Assembly: GCA_045652425.1 (NCBI GenBank) | Contig: JAZRUG010000019.1 | Span: forward strand, 6,134-70,133 | Direction of reading: 5' to 3' | Origin: RGIG1995 sp045652425 | Lineage (GTDB): Bacteria; Bacillota; Clostridia; Oscillospirales; CAG-272 | DNA: 64,000 nt | Made by a program: the position numbers and the translations under genes | Notes under the pieces: generated by a model | What the model saw: only the letters and a program-made list of their open reading frames with translations | What the model was told of the DNA's origin: nothing | Databases searched by the model: none | Shown here: positions 1-8,559 of the stretch, one piece after another | Layout of the letters: every line of letters starts with the position of its first letter | Numbering within the stretch: the first letter of the stretch is position 1

Positions 1-1992
1 GCAGGTAACCAAAACTGTGGAAAAACCACCCTCTTCAACCAGCTTACCGGCTCTAATCAGCACGTAGGTAACTTTCCCGGTGTTACGGTCGACAGAAAAT
101 CTGGGAAAATCAGAAATTATCCCAACACGCTCGTTACCGACCTCCCCGGCATCTATTCCCTTTCTCCTTATTCGTCAGAAGAGGTCGTTTCAAGAAACTT
201 TATTTTAAATGAACACCCGCATTGTATTATAAATATCGTAGATGCAACCAATATCGAAAGAAACCTCTATCTTACAATGCAACTCCTTGAGCTTGGTATC
301 CCCACCGTTCTCGCCCTCAATATGATGGACGAGGTTAAGGGTAACGGCGGTACTATATACATTAATGAAATGGAAGAAATCCTCGGCATCCCCGTAGTTC
401 CCATTTCAGCTGCAAAGAATGAAGGTGTCAACGAGCTTATCAAGCATGCAGTACATATAGCTCAATATCAGGAAAAACCGCGCAGATACGATTTCTGCAA
501 TAAATCAGCCAAAGGCGGCGCTATTCACAGATGTCTGCACAGTATCATGCACCTTATCGAAGACCACGCGGAAGCTGCCAATATCCCCGTCAGATTCGCC
601 GCAAGTAAACTTGTTGAGGGCGATACGCTCGTACTCGATTCTCTCAATCTTTCGGAAAACGAAAAAGAAACCTTGGAGCATATCATTCTTCAAGCGGAAG
701 ATGAATCGGGACTCGACAGAGCTGCCGCTATTGCTGATATGCGTTTCTCCTTTATCAAAAAACTTTGCGATGAAACGGTCGTAAAACCAAAAGAAAGCAA
801 AGAGCATTTGCGCAGCCGTAAAATAGATAAATTCTTAACCGGTAAATATACTGCTATTCCCGCTTTCGTGGGTGTTATGGCACTCGTATTCTGGCTTACG
901 TTCAACGTTATCGGTTCATACTTGCAAGGCTTGCTTGAAATGGGTATCGAAGCGCTTACAAATATTGTTGACGGTCTTCTTACAAATTGGAACGTAAATG
1001 AAGCGTTGCACAGTCTTGTTATCGACGGCATCTTTAACGGCGTCGGTAGTGTTTTGAGCTTTATTCCCATTATAGTTATTCTCTTCCTCTTCCTCTCGCT
1101 TCTTGAAGACAGCGGTTATATGGCAAGAGTAGCATTCGTTATGGATAAGCCCTTGCGTAAAATAGGTCTCTCGGGCAGAAGTATCGTTCCTATGCTTATC
1201 GGATTCGGCTGTACCGTTCCCGGTGTTATGGCAAGTAGAACGCTCCCCTCCGAACGCGACAGAAAAATGACTATACTGCTCACTCCCTTTATGAGCTGTA
1301 CCGCAAAACTCCCCATCTACGGGTTCTTTGCAGACGCTTTCTTCCCCAAATACTCGGGACTTATAATGGTCGGGCTTTATTTCCTCGGTATCGCCGTCGG
1401 TATAATTGTAGCACTTATTTCAAAAAGCACTACCTTTAAGGGTGAGGCTGTTCCCTTCGTTATGGAATTGCCAAACTACCGTATGCCCGGATTCAAAAAT
1501 ACGGCATTTCTGCTCTGGGATAAAGCTAAAGACTTCCTTGAAAGAGCATTTACCGTTATCTTCGTGGCTTCTATCGCCGTTTGGTTCTTGCAAACCTTTG
1601 ATTTCAGACTTAATATCGTTTCAGACTCTCAAAACAGCATACTTGCCGTAATCGCAGGTTTCGTCGCTCCCGTATTTGCGTTACTCGGATTCGGCAACTG
1701 GCGCGTCGTAACCTCTCTCGTTGCCGGCTTTATGGCTAAAGAAAGTGTTGTTTCTACCCTCTCTGTACTCTTCGGTACAACCGAGGTTATGAAATCATTC
1801 CTTTCTCCCTCGGCAGTTTTGGCGCTCCTCGTATTCTGTCTGCTCTATACGCCTTGCGTTGCGGCAATAGCTGCGGTTAAACGTGAGCTTGGCAGCAAGT
1901 GGGCCTTCCTTATGGTAATAGGTCAGTGCGTTCTTGCTTGGATTTGCGCTCTGTTGGTAAGAACCGTTGCTCTCTTACTCGGTCTTGCGTAA
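1..1992 (+). CDS. feoB: Ferrous iron transporter FeoB, 5'-truncated by window edge
   Basis: This is the GTP-gated inner-membrane Fe(II) importer. The reading frame is open from base 1, so only the first few codons are missing; 663 residues are present, near the usual FeoB size. The G-protein domain shows G1 (GNQNCGKTT, residues 2-10), G3 (DLPG, about 53), G4 (NMMD, about 107) and G5 (SAA, about 136). A helical GDI-like spacer follows, then a polytopic membrane region from about residue 285 with the Gate segments (for example GFGCTVPGVMASRT) that line the iron path. A short Cys-bearing membrane end closes the protein. No FeoA is visible, but it could lie upstream of the window. The next gene follows after 33 bases and may be cotranscribed. 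Confidence 0.96.
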   Translation, partial: AGNQNCGKTTLFNQLTGSNQHVGNFPGVTVDRKSGKIRNYPNTLVTDLPGIYSLSPYSSEEVVSRNFILNEHPHCIINIVDATNIERNLYLTMQLLELGIPTVLALNMMDEVKGNGGTIYINEMEEILGIPVVPISAAKNEGVNELIKHAVHIAQYQEKPRRYDFCNKSAKGGAIHRCLHSIMHLIEDHAEAANIPVRFAASKLVEGDTLVLDSLNLSENEKETLEHIILQAEDESGLDRAAAIADMRFSFIKKLCDETVVKPKESKEHLRSRKIDKFLTGKYTAIPAFVGVMALVFWLTFNVIGSYLQGLLEMGIEALTNIVDGLLTNWNVNEALHSLVIDGIFNGVGSVLSFIPIIVILFLFLSLLEDSGYMARVAFVMDKPLRKIGLSGRSIVPMLIGFGCTVPGVMASRTLPSERDRKMTILLTPFMSCTAKLPIYGFFADAFFPKYSGLIMVGLYFLGIAVGIIVALISKSTTFKGEAVPFVMELPNYRMPGFKNTAFLLWDKAKDFLERAFTVIFVASIAVWFLQTFDFRLNIVSDSQNSILAVIAGFVAPVFALLGFGNWRVVTSLVAGFMAKESVVSTLSVLFGTTEVMKSFLSPSAVLALLVFCLLYTPCVAAIAAVKRELGSKWAFLMVIGQCVLAWICALLVRTVALLLGLA

Positions 1993-2025
1993 ATAAAAAT
2001 CTTGTAATTTTATTTGGAGAAAACA

Positions 2026-2703
2026 ATGATAAAAGCAGTACTTATTGATATAGACGACACCTTGCTCGACTTCAGAAAAAGCGCGAATACCGCTATTCGT
2101 ATTTGCTTTGAAAAATACGGTCTTTTATTTACGCCGCACGTTATAGATACTTTCCATACGATTAACGACGAGCTTTGGCGCAAAATCGAAAGAAAAGAAA
2201 TAACAAAGCAGGAAATGTATGGGCTTCGTTGGGTAACAATATTCAAAGAACTCGGTATCGAACGCGACGGTTTTGAAATGGAAGCACTCTTCAGAAGTAC
2301 TCTTTCGGGTATTGCAGAGCCTGTCGATAACGCTTATGAACTGCTTGAATATCTATACAAAAAATATCCCCTCTTTGCCGCAAGTAATTCTTCATTTGAG
2401 CATCAAAGAAAGCGTATGACACAGTCGGATATGTTGAAATATTTTCAAAAAATGTTCGTCTCCGAAACCGTCGGCGCACTTAAACCCGCAAAAGAGTTCT
2501 TCGATTTTTGTTTTAATGAAATGGGTAACCCAAATCCAAGTGAGGTAGTTATTATAGGCGATTCGCTTACGTCGGATATCAGCGGCGGGGTAAGCTATGG
2601 GCTTAAAACCATTTGGTTTAATCCAGTCAACAAAGAATTACCCCCAAACCTTTCACCGTCCTATACGGTAAATGATTTGAAGGAGATTAAAGAAATATTG
2701 TAA
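2026..2703 (+). CDS. HAD-family noncanonical pyrimidine nucleotidase, YjjG type
   Basis: A 225-residue HAD hydrolase. The nucleophile motif I is DIDDTLLDF at the N-terminus, the cap carries the TINDELWRKIE pattern typical of YjjG/YfnB proteins, and the acidic motif IV is GDSLTSDISGG near residue 175. Family members dephosphorylate noncanonical or modified pyrimidine nucleoside monophosphates. The ATG at 2026 is preferred over an in-frame TTG at 2014, because GGAGA at 2016-2020 sits correctly for it. The substrate is inferred from family resemblance; a general phosphatase is possible. Confidence 0.85.
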   Translation: MIKAVLIDIDDTLLDFRKSANTAIRICFEKYGLLFTPHVIDTFHTINDELWRKIERKEITKQEMYGLRWVTIFKELGIERDGFEMEALFRSTLSGIAEPVDNAYELLEYLYKKYPLFAASNSSFEHQRKRMTQSDMLKYFQKMFVSETVGALKPAKEFFDFCFNEMGNPNPSEVVIIGDSLTSDISGGVSYGLKTIWFNPVNKELPPNLSPSYTVNDLKEIKEIL

Positions 2704-2706
2704 TAT

Positions 2707-2733
2707 AAAAAGGTATCTTGCGATACCTTTTTT
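2707..2733 (+). terminator. Rho-independent terminator after feoB/HAD
   Basis: AAAAAGGTATC, a short loop, GATACCTTTTTT: a compact stem with a T run directly after the HAD stop codon. Confidence 0.9.
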
Positions 2734-2743
2734 GTTTGTTTTT

Positions 2744-2820
2744 TCGCGGGACGTCGAGGGTGGGGTTCCCCCAAATGCACGAAGTTTTTCACGGGACGTC
2801 GAGGGCGCCGTCCCCTACCG
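2744..2820. repeat. Two GGGACGTCGAGG palindromic repeat units (family R3)
   Basis: Two copies of the motif GGGACGTCGAGGG lie 43 bases apart; the second continues into CGCCGTCCCCTAC and so forms a hairpin. The same motif recurs at 12431-12571, 23466-23494, 29027-29055 and 30268-30299. It is a short dispersed palindrome, probably non-coding. Confidence 0.7.
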
Positions 2821-2842
2821 CATTTAACAATATTTGTACAAA

Positions 2843-2918
2843 CCAGAGAGGCAAGTTCTTTGCCAAGCTTTCTGCGAAAGAAAGCGGGCCTACTTTCTTT
2901 CCTTAAAAGAAAGTAGGT
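2843..2918. repeat. Dispersed hairpin repeat R1, running into the coaX 3' end
   Basis: Contains the two signature blocks of family R1: TTTGCCAAGCTTTCTGCGAAAGAAAGCGGG and the palindrome CCTACTTTCTTTCC plus its complement AAAAGAAAGTAGG. The palindrome overlaps the last codons and stop of coaX. Confidence 0.75.
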
Positions 2919-3681
2919 TTTTTTCGTAGATGTAGCCGAGCCCTTTAAGCAAAAGGTTCTCGTCGTATACGGCCTTCCTTTTCAAATATCCCCCTAAAAC
3001 TTCAGCCATTCCGCCTGTTGTTACTATTGTTGCAGGTGTCTTGCCGAGTTCTTCGGTAAACTTATCTATAATACCGTCAACTGCTCCTGCGTAACCGTAT
3101 ATCACGCCTGAACGCACACACTCAACCGTCGATGAGCCTATCGCTTTCTTGGGGGACATAACTTCTATTCTCGGTAAAAGTGACGCTTCTTCAAAAAGGG
3201 CGTTTAACGACAAATTTATACCCGGCATAAATGCGCCACCTATAAATCTTCCGTCTTCATCTACTACCGTCAGCGTTACCGCAGTTCCCATATCAACTAT
3301 AACGCAGGGCAATTCGTATTCAGTCTTCGCCGCTACAGCCATTGCCACTAAATCAGCCGCAACACTTCCGGGATCGTCCGTCGACAAATGTATTCCACTC
3401 TTTATTCCGGCACCTACGATAATCGCTTTCTTTCCGGTTACTATCTCAATCGCCTTGTCGAGTATTCTCGTCAAGGGCGGAACTACCGACGACAACACCG
3501 CGCCTTCAAACCCGCATTCCTGAAAACTTGCCATATCAAGCACACTCTTCATCTCTGCTGCATATCCAAACGCGGTCTGGTTTCGATCTGTCTTTATGCT
3601 CATTACGGGCTGTATTATTTTATTATTTTCTATAACACCGAAAGTAATATGAGTATTACCTACGTTTACAGCTAATATCAT
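2890..3681 (-). CDS. coaX: Type III pantothenate kinase
   Basis: CoaX phosphorylates pantothenate, the first step of coenzyme A synthesis, using the ASKHA fold and a monovalent cation. The 263-residue length fits. The phosphate-binding motif is at the N-terminus (AVNVGNTH). Further family motifs are VVDMGTAVTLTVVD, GGAFMPGIN and VTTGGMAE. It starts 10 bases after the ECF S component and shares its promoter at 4355-4383. The C-terminal residues LLSFKERK and the stop are encoded inside a dispersed R1 repeat, so the natural terminus may have been replaced. Confidence 0.95.
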   Translation of the reverse strand: MILAVNVGNTHITFGVIENNKIIQPVMSIKTDRNQTAFGYAAEMKSVLDMASFQECGFEGAVLSSVVPPLTRILDKAIEIVTGKKAIIVGAGIKSGIHLSTDDPGSVAADLVAMAVAAKTEYELPCVIVDMGTAVTLTVVDEDGRFIGGAFMPGINLSLNALFEEASLLPRIEVMSPKKAIGSSTVECVRSGVIYGYAGAVDGIIDKFTEELGKTPATIVTTGGMAEVLGGYLKRKAVYDENLLLKGLGYIYEKNLLSFKERK

Positions 3682-3691
3682 ATAATTTTAC

Positions 3692-4300
3692 TTACCTTTT
3701 TATAAGTTTTGCAGTAATTTCAGATACTCTCAAAATAACCGGAGCCAAAACCATATTTACTATAAGCTCGGGTATAAAGTTGGTCAAGATAACGCCCGAT
3801 ACTATAAACATAATAACTGTCTTTCCTGCTCCAGATGCAGCTCCGCTTACAAGATCGCCAAAGAATATAAGCACACCTGCCAAGTAAAGTCCCGTATTTA
3901 TTATAGGACAAAGAGCTGATGCCGTAAATACAGCTATAGTCTTGTTCTTTTTGCTCAAAAGCTTATAAACAAGCCCTGACACAAAACCAGCTACAGTCGT
4001 CTTCGCAAGACAAAGAATAACTGTTACTGCCGGTAAAAGCTGGAACATTGCCGCGCTGAACGGATCGGGAGTAAAGATTACCTGATATACAACGCATAAT
4101 CCCAATACCAAGCCGAGTATCGCGCCGTTAACGTAACCGTACAATACAGCCCCCAACACTATCGGCACCAGCGACAAAGTAATATAAGCCGCGCCTATGG
4201 GTGGGATTACTACAAATAACTGCAATACTGCAATTATTGCCGCAAACATTGCCGTCATCGCAAGCATTTGCGTCTTCTTTTTGTTTCTTTCAATTGACAT
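3692..4300 (-). CDS. ECF transporter S component, probably pantothenate-specific (PanT-like)
   Basis: A 202-residue integral membrane protein with about six hydrophobic segments and the charged N-terminus (RNKKKTQMLAMTAMFAAI) typical of substrate-binding S components of energy-coupling factor importers. It has no ATPase; it would share the general EcfA/A'/T module encoded elsewhere. The start is supported by AGGAGG seven bases upstream. Co-transcription with coaX makes pantothenate the likeliest substrate; this is inferred from context, since S components are too divergent to read the ligand from sequence. Confidence 0.85.
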   Translation of the reverse strand: MSIERNKKKTQMLAMTAMFAAIIAVLQLFVVIPPIGAAYITLSLVPIVLGAVLYGYVNGAILGLVLGLCVVYQVIFTPDPFSAAMFQLLPAVTVILCLAKTTVAGFVSGLVYKLLSKKNKTIAVFTASALCPIINTGLYLAGVLIFFGDLVSGAASGAGKTVIMFIVSGVILTNFIPELIVNMVLAPVILRVSEITAKLIKR

Positions 4301-4354
4301 AAATAATACCTCCTGCTACTGTCCCGTATTTTTTCTCGGGTATAGTGCAACTTT

Positions 4355-4383
4355 ATTATATTTCCTATTCTCCCGCTTGTCAA
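4355..4383 (-). promoter_or_regulatory. Sigma-A promoter of ECF-coaX operon
   Basis: On the minus strand: TTGACA (4383-4378), 17-base spacer, TATAAT (4360-4355), about 55 bases before the ECF start codon. Both boxes are perfect. Confidence 0.85.
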
Positions 4384-4387
4384 GTTA

Positions 4388-4422
4388 TAAAACAAAAAAG
4401 CCTTAAAAAAGGCTTTTTTGTT
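4388..4422 (-). terminator. Terminator after the cohesin gene
   Basis: AAAAAAGCCTT/AAGGCTTTTTT stem immediately beyond the cohesin stop. It is nearly symmetrical and could work on both strands. Confidence 0.85.
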
Positions 4423-4425
4423 TAT

Positions 4426-5850
4426 TTAGTTCTGTTTGATTTTTATAATTATTGCAACTACAGCCAATATTACTATAAGTCCGCCAAGTCCGATAAATAC
4501 CCATTTAAAAGGACTGTTTCCAAAGAATCCGTCTGTCTTTTTATTTTCGTCTTCTTTTTTTGTTTCTTCAACAGGTTCCGTTTCGGGAGTTGTTTCTTCC
4601 GTTTCTTCGGGCACCGTTGTTTCAGGCTCACCCATCTCGGCAAAATTATATCTCTGGAACGTGCTTTCTATCGGATCATACACATACAACTGCTTTTGTC
4701 CCGACGAGCCTATTGCATATACAAGACAGTGGTTCGGTGCATCTGCTCTCTTGGGTATAAAAGCATCTCTTTCCGTTCCGTTCACCGTATATTTTCCAAT
4801 CTCATAATCTTCGGGAGCTTCTGCCATATTAATATCAAGCATCAATATTGAACTTGTCGGTTGTCCCAGATACTCAAAGGGTTTCGCCGTCATATTCGTA
4901 ACGTCTATAAAATAAAGTCCTTCGGTTACATTTTCGTTGCCAAGCAAGTATATTGCAGGGTATGCTCTCTCGTCATATATAACTGCATTTATTGTTACGT
5001 TGTTAATCGTAATTTGAGTCGGTGTAAACCCTGCGGGAACCTTGTCCTCGGCTACGGTATTCGCAACCTCGGCGCTTACACCCTCACTTACCGTCAAAAA
5101 TACGTCTGATGACAACGGGTTCTTTCCTCTGTTCACCTTTACAGTATACGAGTTCTTCGCTCCGTTTTCTGCAGTAACAGTTATCGTTATAACATTCTCA
5201 CCTATATTCAACGCATCTGCACCCGTTACGTACACCGATGCGCCCTTGTGATTCTTTATAGCCGATACCGTAACTGCCGTTATGCCAAAATCAACGTTCG
5301 CCGTATATTCTTTTACGTTAGCCGAAAATGCGGGCGAAAGCGTGCAGTTGCTTACGGCAAGTTCTTTCAGCGTTGCATCCGATGACGCTTCGGGTACGGG
5401 AATAATATTTACCGTCGAATTACCTACATGTGAGGGGGCAATCGCATCTCCAGAACCGTCTGTAACCACAAAGCCAGAGGGGTTAAGTTTCGTCGTTCCT
5501 GTCTTCTTCGTCTTGAAGGTTAATGTACAACTCAACTTCGACGCCGAACCTGTACTCACATAGTCAACGAGTCTTATTGAGCCTGTATTGTCTACGTGGC
5601 TGAAATTGCCCGACGAGCCCCTTGCAGATACAAACTGCAAATACGTCGTGTCGTATGATACATACGCTTCATAACCGCCTATGTCGCTTCCCTTTACGTC
5701 AACCACAATGCTAACATTGCTTCCTACCGTTACCGTCGGGTCCGTAAATCTCATCTCCGCTGACGCCGCGTCAACGTTTATTACAAAAAACATAGAAGCC
5801 AAAACTGTCAAAAGCACAAAAGTCAATATGCGTTTTTGTTTCTTCATCAT
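4426..5850 (-). CDS. Membrane-anchored cohesin-domain protein
   Basis: A 474-residue secreted protein, the anchoring half of a cohesin-dockerin pair. It has an N-terminal signal segment (KKQKRILTFVLLTVLASMFF). A cohesin-like beta-sandwich follows at about 30-150 (DPTVTVGSNVSIVVDV, GGYEAYVSYD, LTFKTKKTGTTKL). A cadherin-like beta-sandwich (PF12733 type) is at about 155-245, then an unassigned domain. Next are an acidic Thr/Glu linker at about 405-440 and one C-terminal membrane helix with a basic tail. The ATG pair at 5850/5847 follows GGAGGAAGA, so an upstream ATG at 5886 is rejected. It lies 13 bases after the dockerin gene and is evidently translated from the same mRNA. Confidence 0.88.
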   Translation of the reverse strand: MMKKQKRILTFVLLTVLASMFFVINVDAASAEMRFTDPTVTVGSNVSIVVDVKGSDIGGYEAYVSYDTTYLQFVSARGSSGNFSHVDNTGSIRLVDYVSTGSASKLSCTLTFKTKKTGTTKLNPSGFVVTDGSGDAIAPSHVGNSTVNIIPVPEASSDATLKELAVSNCTLSPAFSANVKEYTANVDFGITAVTVSAIKNHKGASVYVTGADALNIGENVITITVTAENGAKNSYTVKVNRGKNPLSSDVFLTVSEGVSAEVANTVAEDKVPAGFTPTQITINNVTINAVIYDERAYPAIYLLGNENVTEGLYFIDVTNMTAKPFEYLGQPTSSILMLDINMAEAPEDYEIGKYTVNGTERDAFIPKRADAPNHCLVYAIGSSGQKQLYVYDPIESTFQRYNFAEMGEPETTVPEETEETTPETEPVEETKKEDENKKTDGFFGNSPFKWVFIGLGGLIVILAVVAIIIKIKQN

Positions 5851-5863
5851 TCTTCCTCCGTTT

Positions 5864-8044
5864 TTATGATATTGCGTTCGTTCCAAGAATATGGTTTCTT
5901 ATCTTGAGCAAGTCGCTTATATTTACACTGCCGTTTCCGTCAATATCTCCGCTATACCCTTGTATTGCCGAAAAATCATCCGAACCCAATATTCTGTTCC
6001 TTATCTTGAGCAAGTCACTTATGTTTACGTTTCCGTCAGAGTTCAAATCCCCCTTGACAGAGGCTTTATAATCTGCGTGTTTAATTCCCGTAGTACTGCT
6101 TACGGTAATAACGTCATCGCTCGCCATTATATCTCCGTCTGCTTTCTGTGCGCCAGATACGTTTACTACCGTAACCACACCTGCAGATACTAACTCGTTT
6201 CTAAAAGTACCCACCGTCATTCCGGGAGCTATTCCGTATATTATATTACTTTCGTTCGGTACGTACTTATCCTTGAACGTCAGTTCTCCAAACTGCTGCT
6301 CGCTCTCCTTCGCTACGGTAAGTTTATATACTCTGGTAGTTCCGTTCCCTGCCGTTACCTTTATTTCAAACACGTTATTTCCCGTGTTGACAACGAATTC
6401 ACCAGCACCCTCTACCTTTGCCGCGCTATCCATTGGTACTGCATTTATTGTAACCGTATTTACCGTCGACGGTACAACAAGCATATATTCCAAAACGTCT
6501 GTGTCAAATCCGGGGGTAAGCTCAAAACCACTCACCGAAAGTGATAACAACTTCATATTGGGTGAACCCTCTGCAGTCGGAATGGGACATGCACTTTCGG
6601 GCATATTCTTGTAAACCGGTATGTAGAACGAAAGCGGTGTCGTTCGAAGTTCTTCTGTATATCCCTTCGCCAGTTTTGTCGCCTCAACTGCCGCACCGTA
6701 TACCGACGTCATATACTGATGTGTAAAAGGTCTGTCGCCCTGTACGTTAAATCTCTTTAAGTAAAGTGTATTCTGACCTCTGTTTACATATCCGTCGGAA
6801 TAAAAGTACGCTCCGCCGTTTATCGCCTTCAGTCTTGTGTTCCACGGTCTGCCGTATGACGTACCTGCGCCGTCGTTACCGCCACTCGCATACCACAGTC
6901 CTCTCTGTATAGGTGTCATTCCGTTCGCAGAATACGCGCCTATGTTAAAATAGTTAAAATAATTTTCGTATCCGGGATAGGTGCCTGTTATTATGGTTGA
7001 ACCTTGGCTTCCTACCTCTATAATTATCATTGATGAAAGTACGTAGGGGTTAATCTTATACGTAACACCTGCATTGTAAATTGCTGTAGCATAATTTAAC
7101 GTGCTTCCGTCGGTGTCGGTAACGTCATTCTCCATAAACGTTCCTGCTAATATTCTCTGTACTCCCTCTATATTCTGTACCGATGCATCGTAACTTTGGT
7201 CAAGAAATTGGAATACCGAGTCTGCTCCGAGGAAGTTTCTCGGGTCCATATAGTGTCTTATTATCTCTCGTGATGCTCTTACCCATCTGTCGCCGTCAAA
7301 TATTACCCACTGGTTTGTTTCCCAGTTATATGCATCGCCCTCTTTGGACTTCCACGACGACGGAAAACTGTTCTCTACCAAACTCCTGTCAAGCTGTCTT
7401 TCTACCGAATAATCAAATTCATAATCAACGTGCTGCGCCTTGAATATCCAGTTCGGATAACGACTATGTAATTCTCTTAAATACGGCTTGTATGATTCGG
7501 GAAAATTCTGCTCGGTTAAATATGCCTCAAAATCTATCGAGGGCTGTTCGGGGGTAGGCGGTTCAACAGGGGCTGTCGTTTCCGGTGCCGTTGTTTCGGG
7601 TGCCGTTGTTTCGGGCGATGTTGTTTCCGGTGCCGTTGTTTCCGGCGCCGTTGTTTCCGGTGCTGTCGTTTCCGGTGCCGTTGTCTCGGGCGATGTTGTT
7701 TCATCTGAAAGAATAGTTATATAACGTGAATATACATACCCTTCCGTACTGTCATATTTGATGCGATACCAAATATCATTATCAGGGTTGACAGCCTTTC
7801 CTTCCACTTCACCCAAAATTACTACTTCTGTTCCGAGTCCTAAAAGTCCTATATGTGTTTTATCTGTATTTGGTGTTGGTCTTACCTTCAACGTCGTATC
7901 AGGCAAAAGTTCATTGTTAACTACACCTCGACGTGTGGTTTCTGCGCCAAGCACCGTTATTAACACGCTTGACGTAATAACTACTATCAAAATAATCGTA
8001 ATTAATGTCTTCGTTATGCCCTTTCCTTTTGATCTAAAAATCAT
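5864..8044 (-). CDS. Secreted endo-beta-N-acetylglucosaminidase with SH3 and dockerin domains
   Basis: A 726-residue peptidoglycan hydrolase. Order: membrane or signal segment at about 12-33; bacterial SH3 domain at about 38-100; Thr/Pro/Glu linker of PETTA repeats at about 105-160. A LytD-type glucosaminidase region follows at about 175-480, with NIGAYSANGM, YGRPWNTRLKAINGGA and GQNTLYLKRFNV. Then come a cadherin-like sandwich at about 500-590 and a short beta domain. A type I dockerin ends the protein, with two repeats of the form GDxxxDGxVNISDLLKIRN. Family enzymes cut GlcNAc linkages in the glycan strand. The dockerin should dock on the cohesin encoded 13 bases downstream, tying the enzyme to the cell surface; that interaction is inferred. 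Confidence 0.9.
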   Translation of the reverse strand: MIFRSKGKGITKTLITIILIVVITSSVLITVLGAETTRRGVVNNELLPDTTLKVRPTPNTDKTHIGLLGLGTEVVILGEVEGKAVNPDNDIWYRIKYDSTEGYVYSRYITILSDETTSPETTAPETTAPETTAPETTAPETTSPETTAPETTAPETTAPVEPPTPEQPSIDFEAYLTEQNFPESYKPYLRELHSRYPNWIFKAQHVDYEFDYSVERQLDRSLVENSFPSSWKSKEGDAYNWETNQWVIFDGDRWVRASREIIRHYMDPRNFLGADSVFQFLDQSYDASVQNIEGVQRILAGTFMENDVTDTDGSTLNYATAIYNAGVTYKINPYVLSSMIIIEVGSQGSTIITGTYPGYENYFNYFNIGAYSANGMTPIQRGLWYASGGNDGAGTSYGRPWNTRLKAINGGAYFYSDGYVNRGQNTLYLKRFNVQGDRPFTHQYMTSVYGAAVEATKLAKGYTEELRTTPLSFYIPVYKNMPESACPIPTAEGSPNMKLLSLSVSGFELTPGFDTDVLEYMLVVPSTVNTVTINAVPMDSAAKVEGAGEFVVNTGNNVFEIKVTAGNGTTRVYKLTVAKESEQQFGELTFKDKYVPNESNIIYGIAPGMTVGTFRNELVSAGVVTVVNVSGAQKADGDIMASDDVITVSSTTGIKHADYKASVKGDLNSDGNVNISDLLKIRNRILGSDDFSAIQGYSGDIDGNGSVNISDLLKIRNHILGTNAIS
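7570..7705. repeat. In-gene 15-bp tandem repeat (PETTA linker)
   Basis: About nine near-identical 15-base units (GTTTCCGGTGCCGTT and variants) encode a Pro-Glu-Thr-Thr-Ala/Ser linker between the SH3 and glucosaminidase domains. The units differ mainly at third positions. Unit number is likely to vary between strains. Confidence 0.85.
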
Positions 8045-8094
8045 ATTTAACTCCTTAATGAGTGTATATTCTTTATGTTTACAAACACAAAGAT

Positions 8095-8123
8095 ATTATA
8101 CTAAAAAAATCGATTTTTGTCAA
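8095..8123 (-). promoter_or_regulatory. Sigma-A promoter of the dockerin-cohesin operon
   Basis: Minus strand TTGACA (8123-8118), 17-base spacer, TATAAT (8100-8095), about 50 bases before the start codon. Confidence 0.85.
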
Positions 8124-8279
8124 CAAATGTAACCTTATTATATTACCCCATTTTGTGTAAAATTTGTTATTCCATAATTTTCCTATAATAATTGTTCTTT
8201 TCTTTGGCTATACTCTTAACGTAAACAATTTGCCGACATAAAATTTCTTCGGCTAATTTATTTTAAGGAGATTTTTACA

Positions 8280-8465
8280 ATGGATAACAAGAATCAGAAC
8301 AAAAATCAGAACAGCAACCAGTCTAACCAGTCTAACCAGACCAACAAAACAAATAAGACAAACAACAGCAACTCTAACAGCAACTCTAACAGCAACTCCA
8401 ACAGTAACAACTCTAATAGCAACAATAGCGAAAACCAGTCCTCCAATAACCAGAACTGCCGCTAA
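8280..8465 (+). CDS. Small Asn/Ser/Gln-rich low-complexity protein
   Basis: A 61-residue protein with a strong ribosome site (AAGGAGAT, eight bases before ATG) and a terminator directly behind it, so it is very likely a real single-gene unit. More than half the residues are Asn, with Ser, Gln, Lys and Thr for the rest. There is a run of Asn-Ser dipeptides at about 29-50 and one Cys next to the C-terminus. There is no signal peptide or hydrophobic segment. I do not recognise a function; Asn-rich small acid-soluble-like or unstructured hydrophilic proteins occur in Clostridia, but no homology is claimed. Confidence 0.75.
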   Translation: MDNKNQNKNQNSNQSNQSNQTNKTNKTNNSNSNSNSNSNSNSNNSNSNNSENQSSNNQNCR

Positions 8466-8478
8466 AACTTAAAAATGC

Positions 8479-8526
8479 AAATATCCACCCGTTTGCCTTT
8501 TTGCTTCGGGTGGATATTTGTTTTTA
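8479..8526 (+). terminator. Terminator of the Asn-rich gene
   Basis: AAATATCCACCCG/CGGGTGGATATTT stem with a T-rich tail, 14 bases after the stop codon. Confidence 0.85.
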
Positions 8527-8559
8527 AAAAATAAGCTCTACGCGCAAAAACATTAAGCA

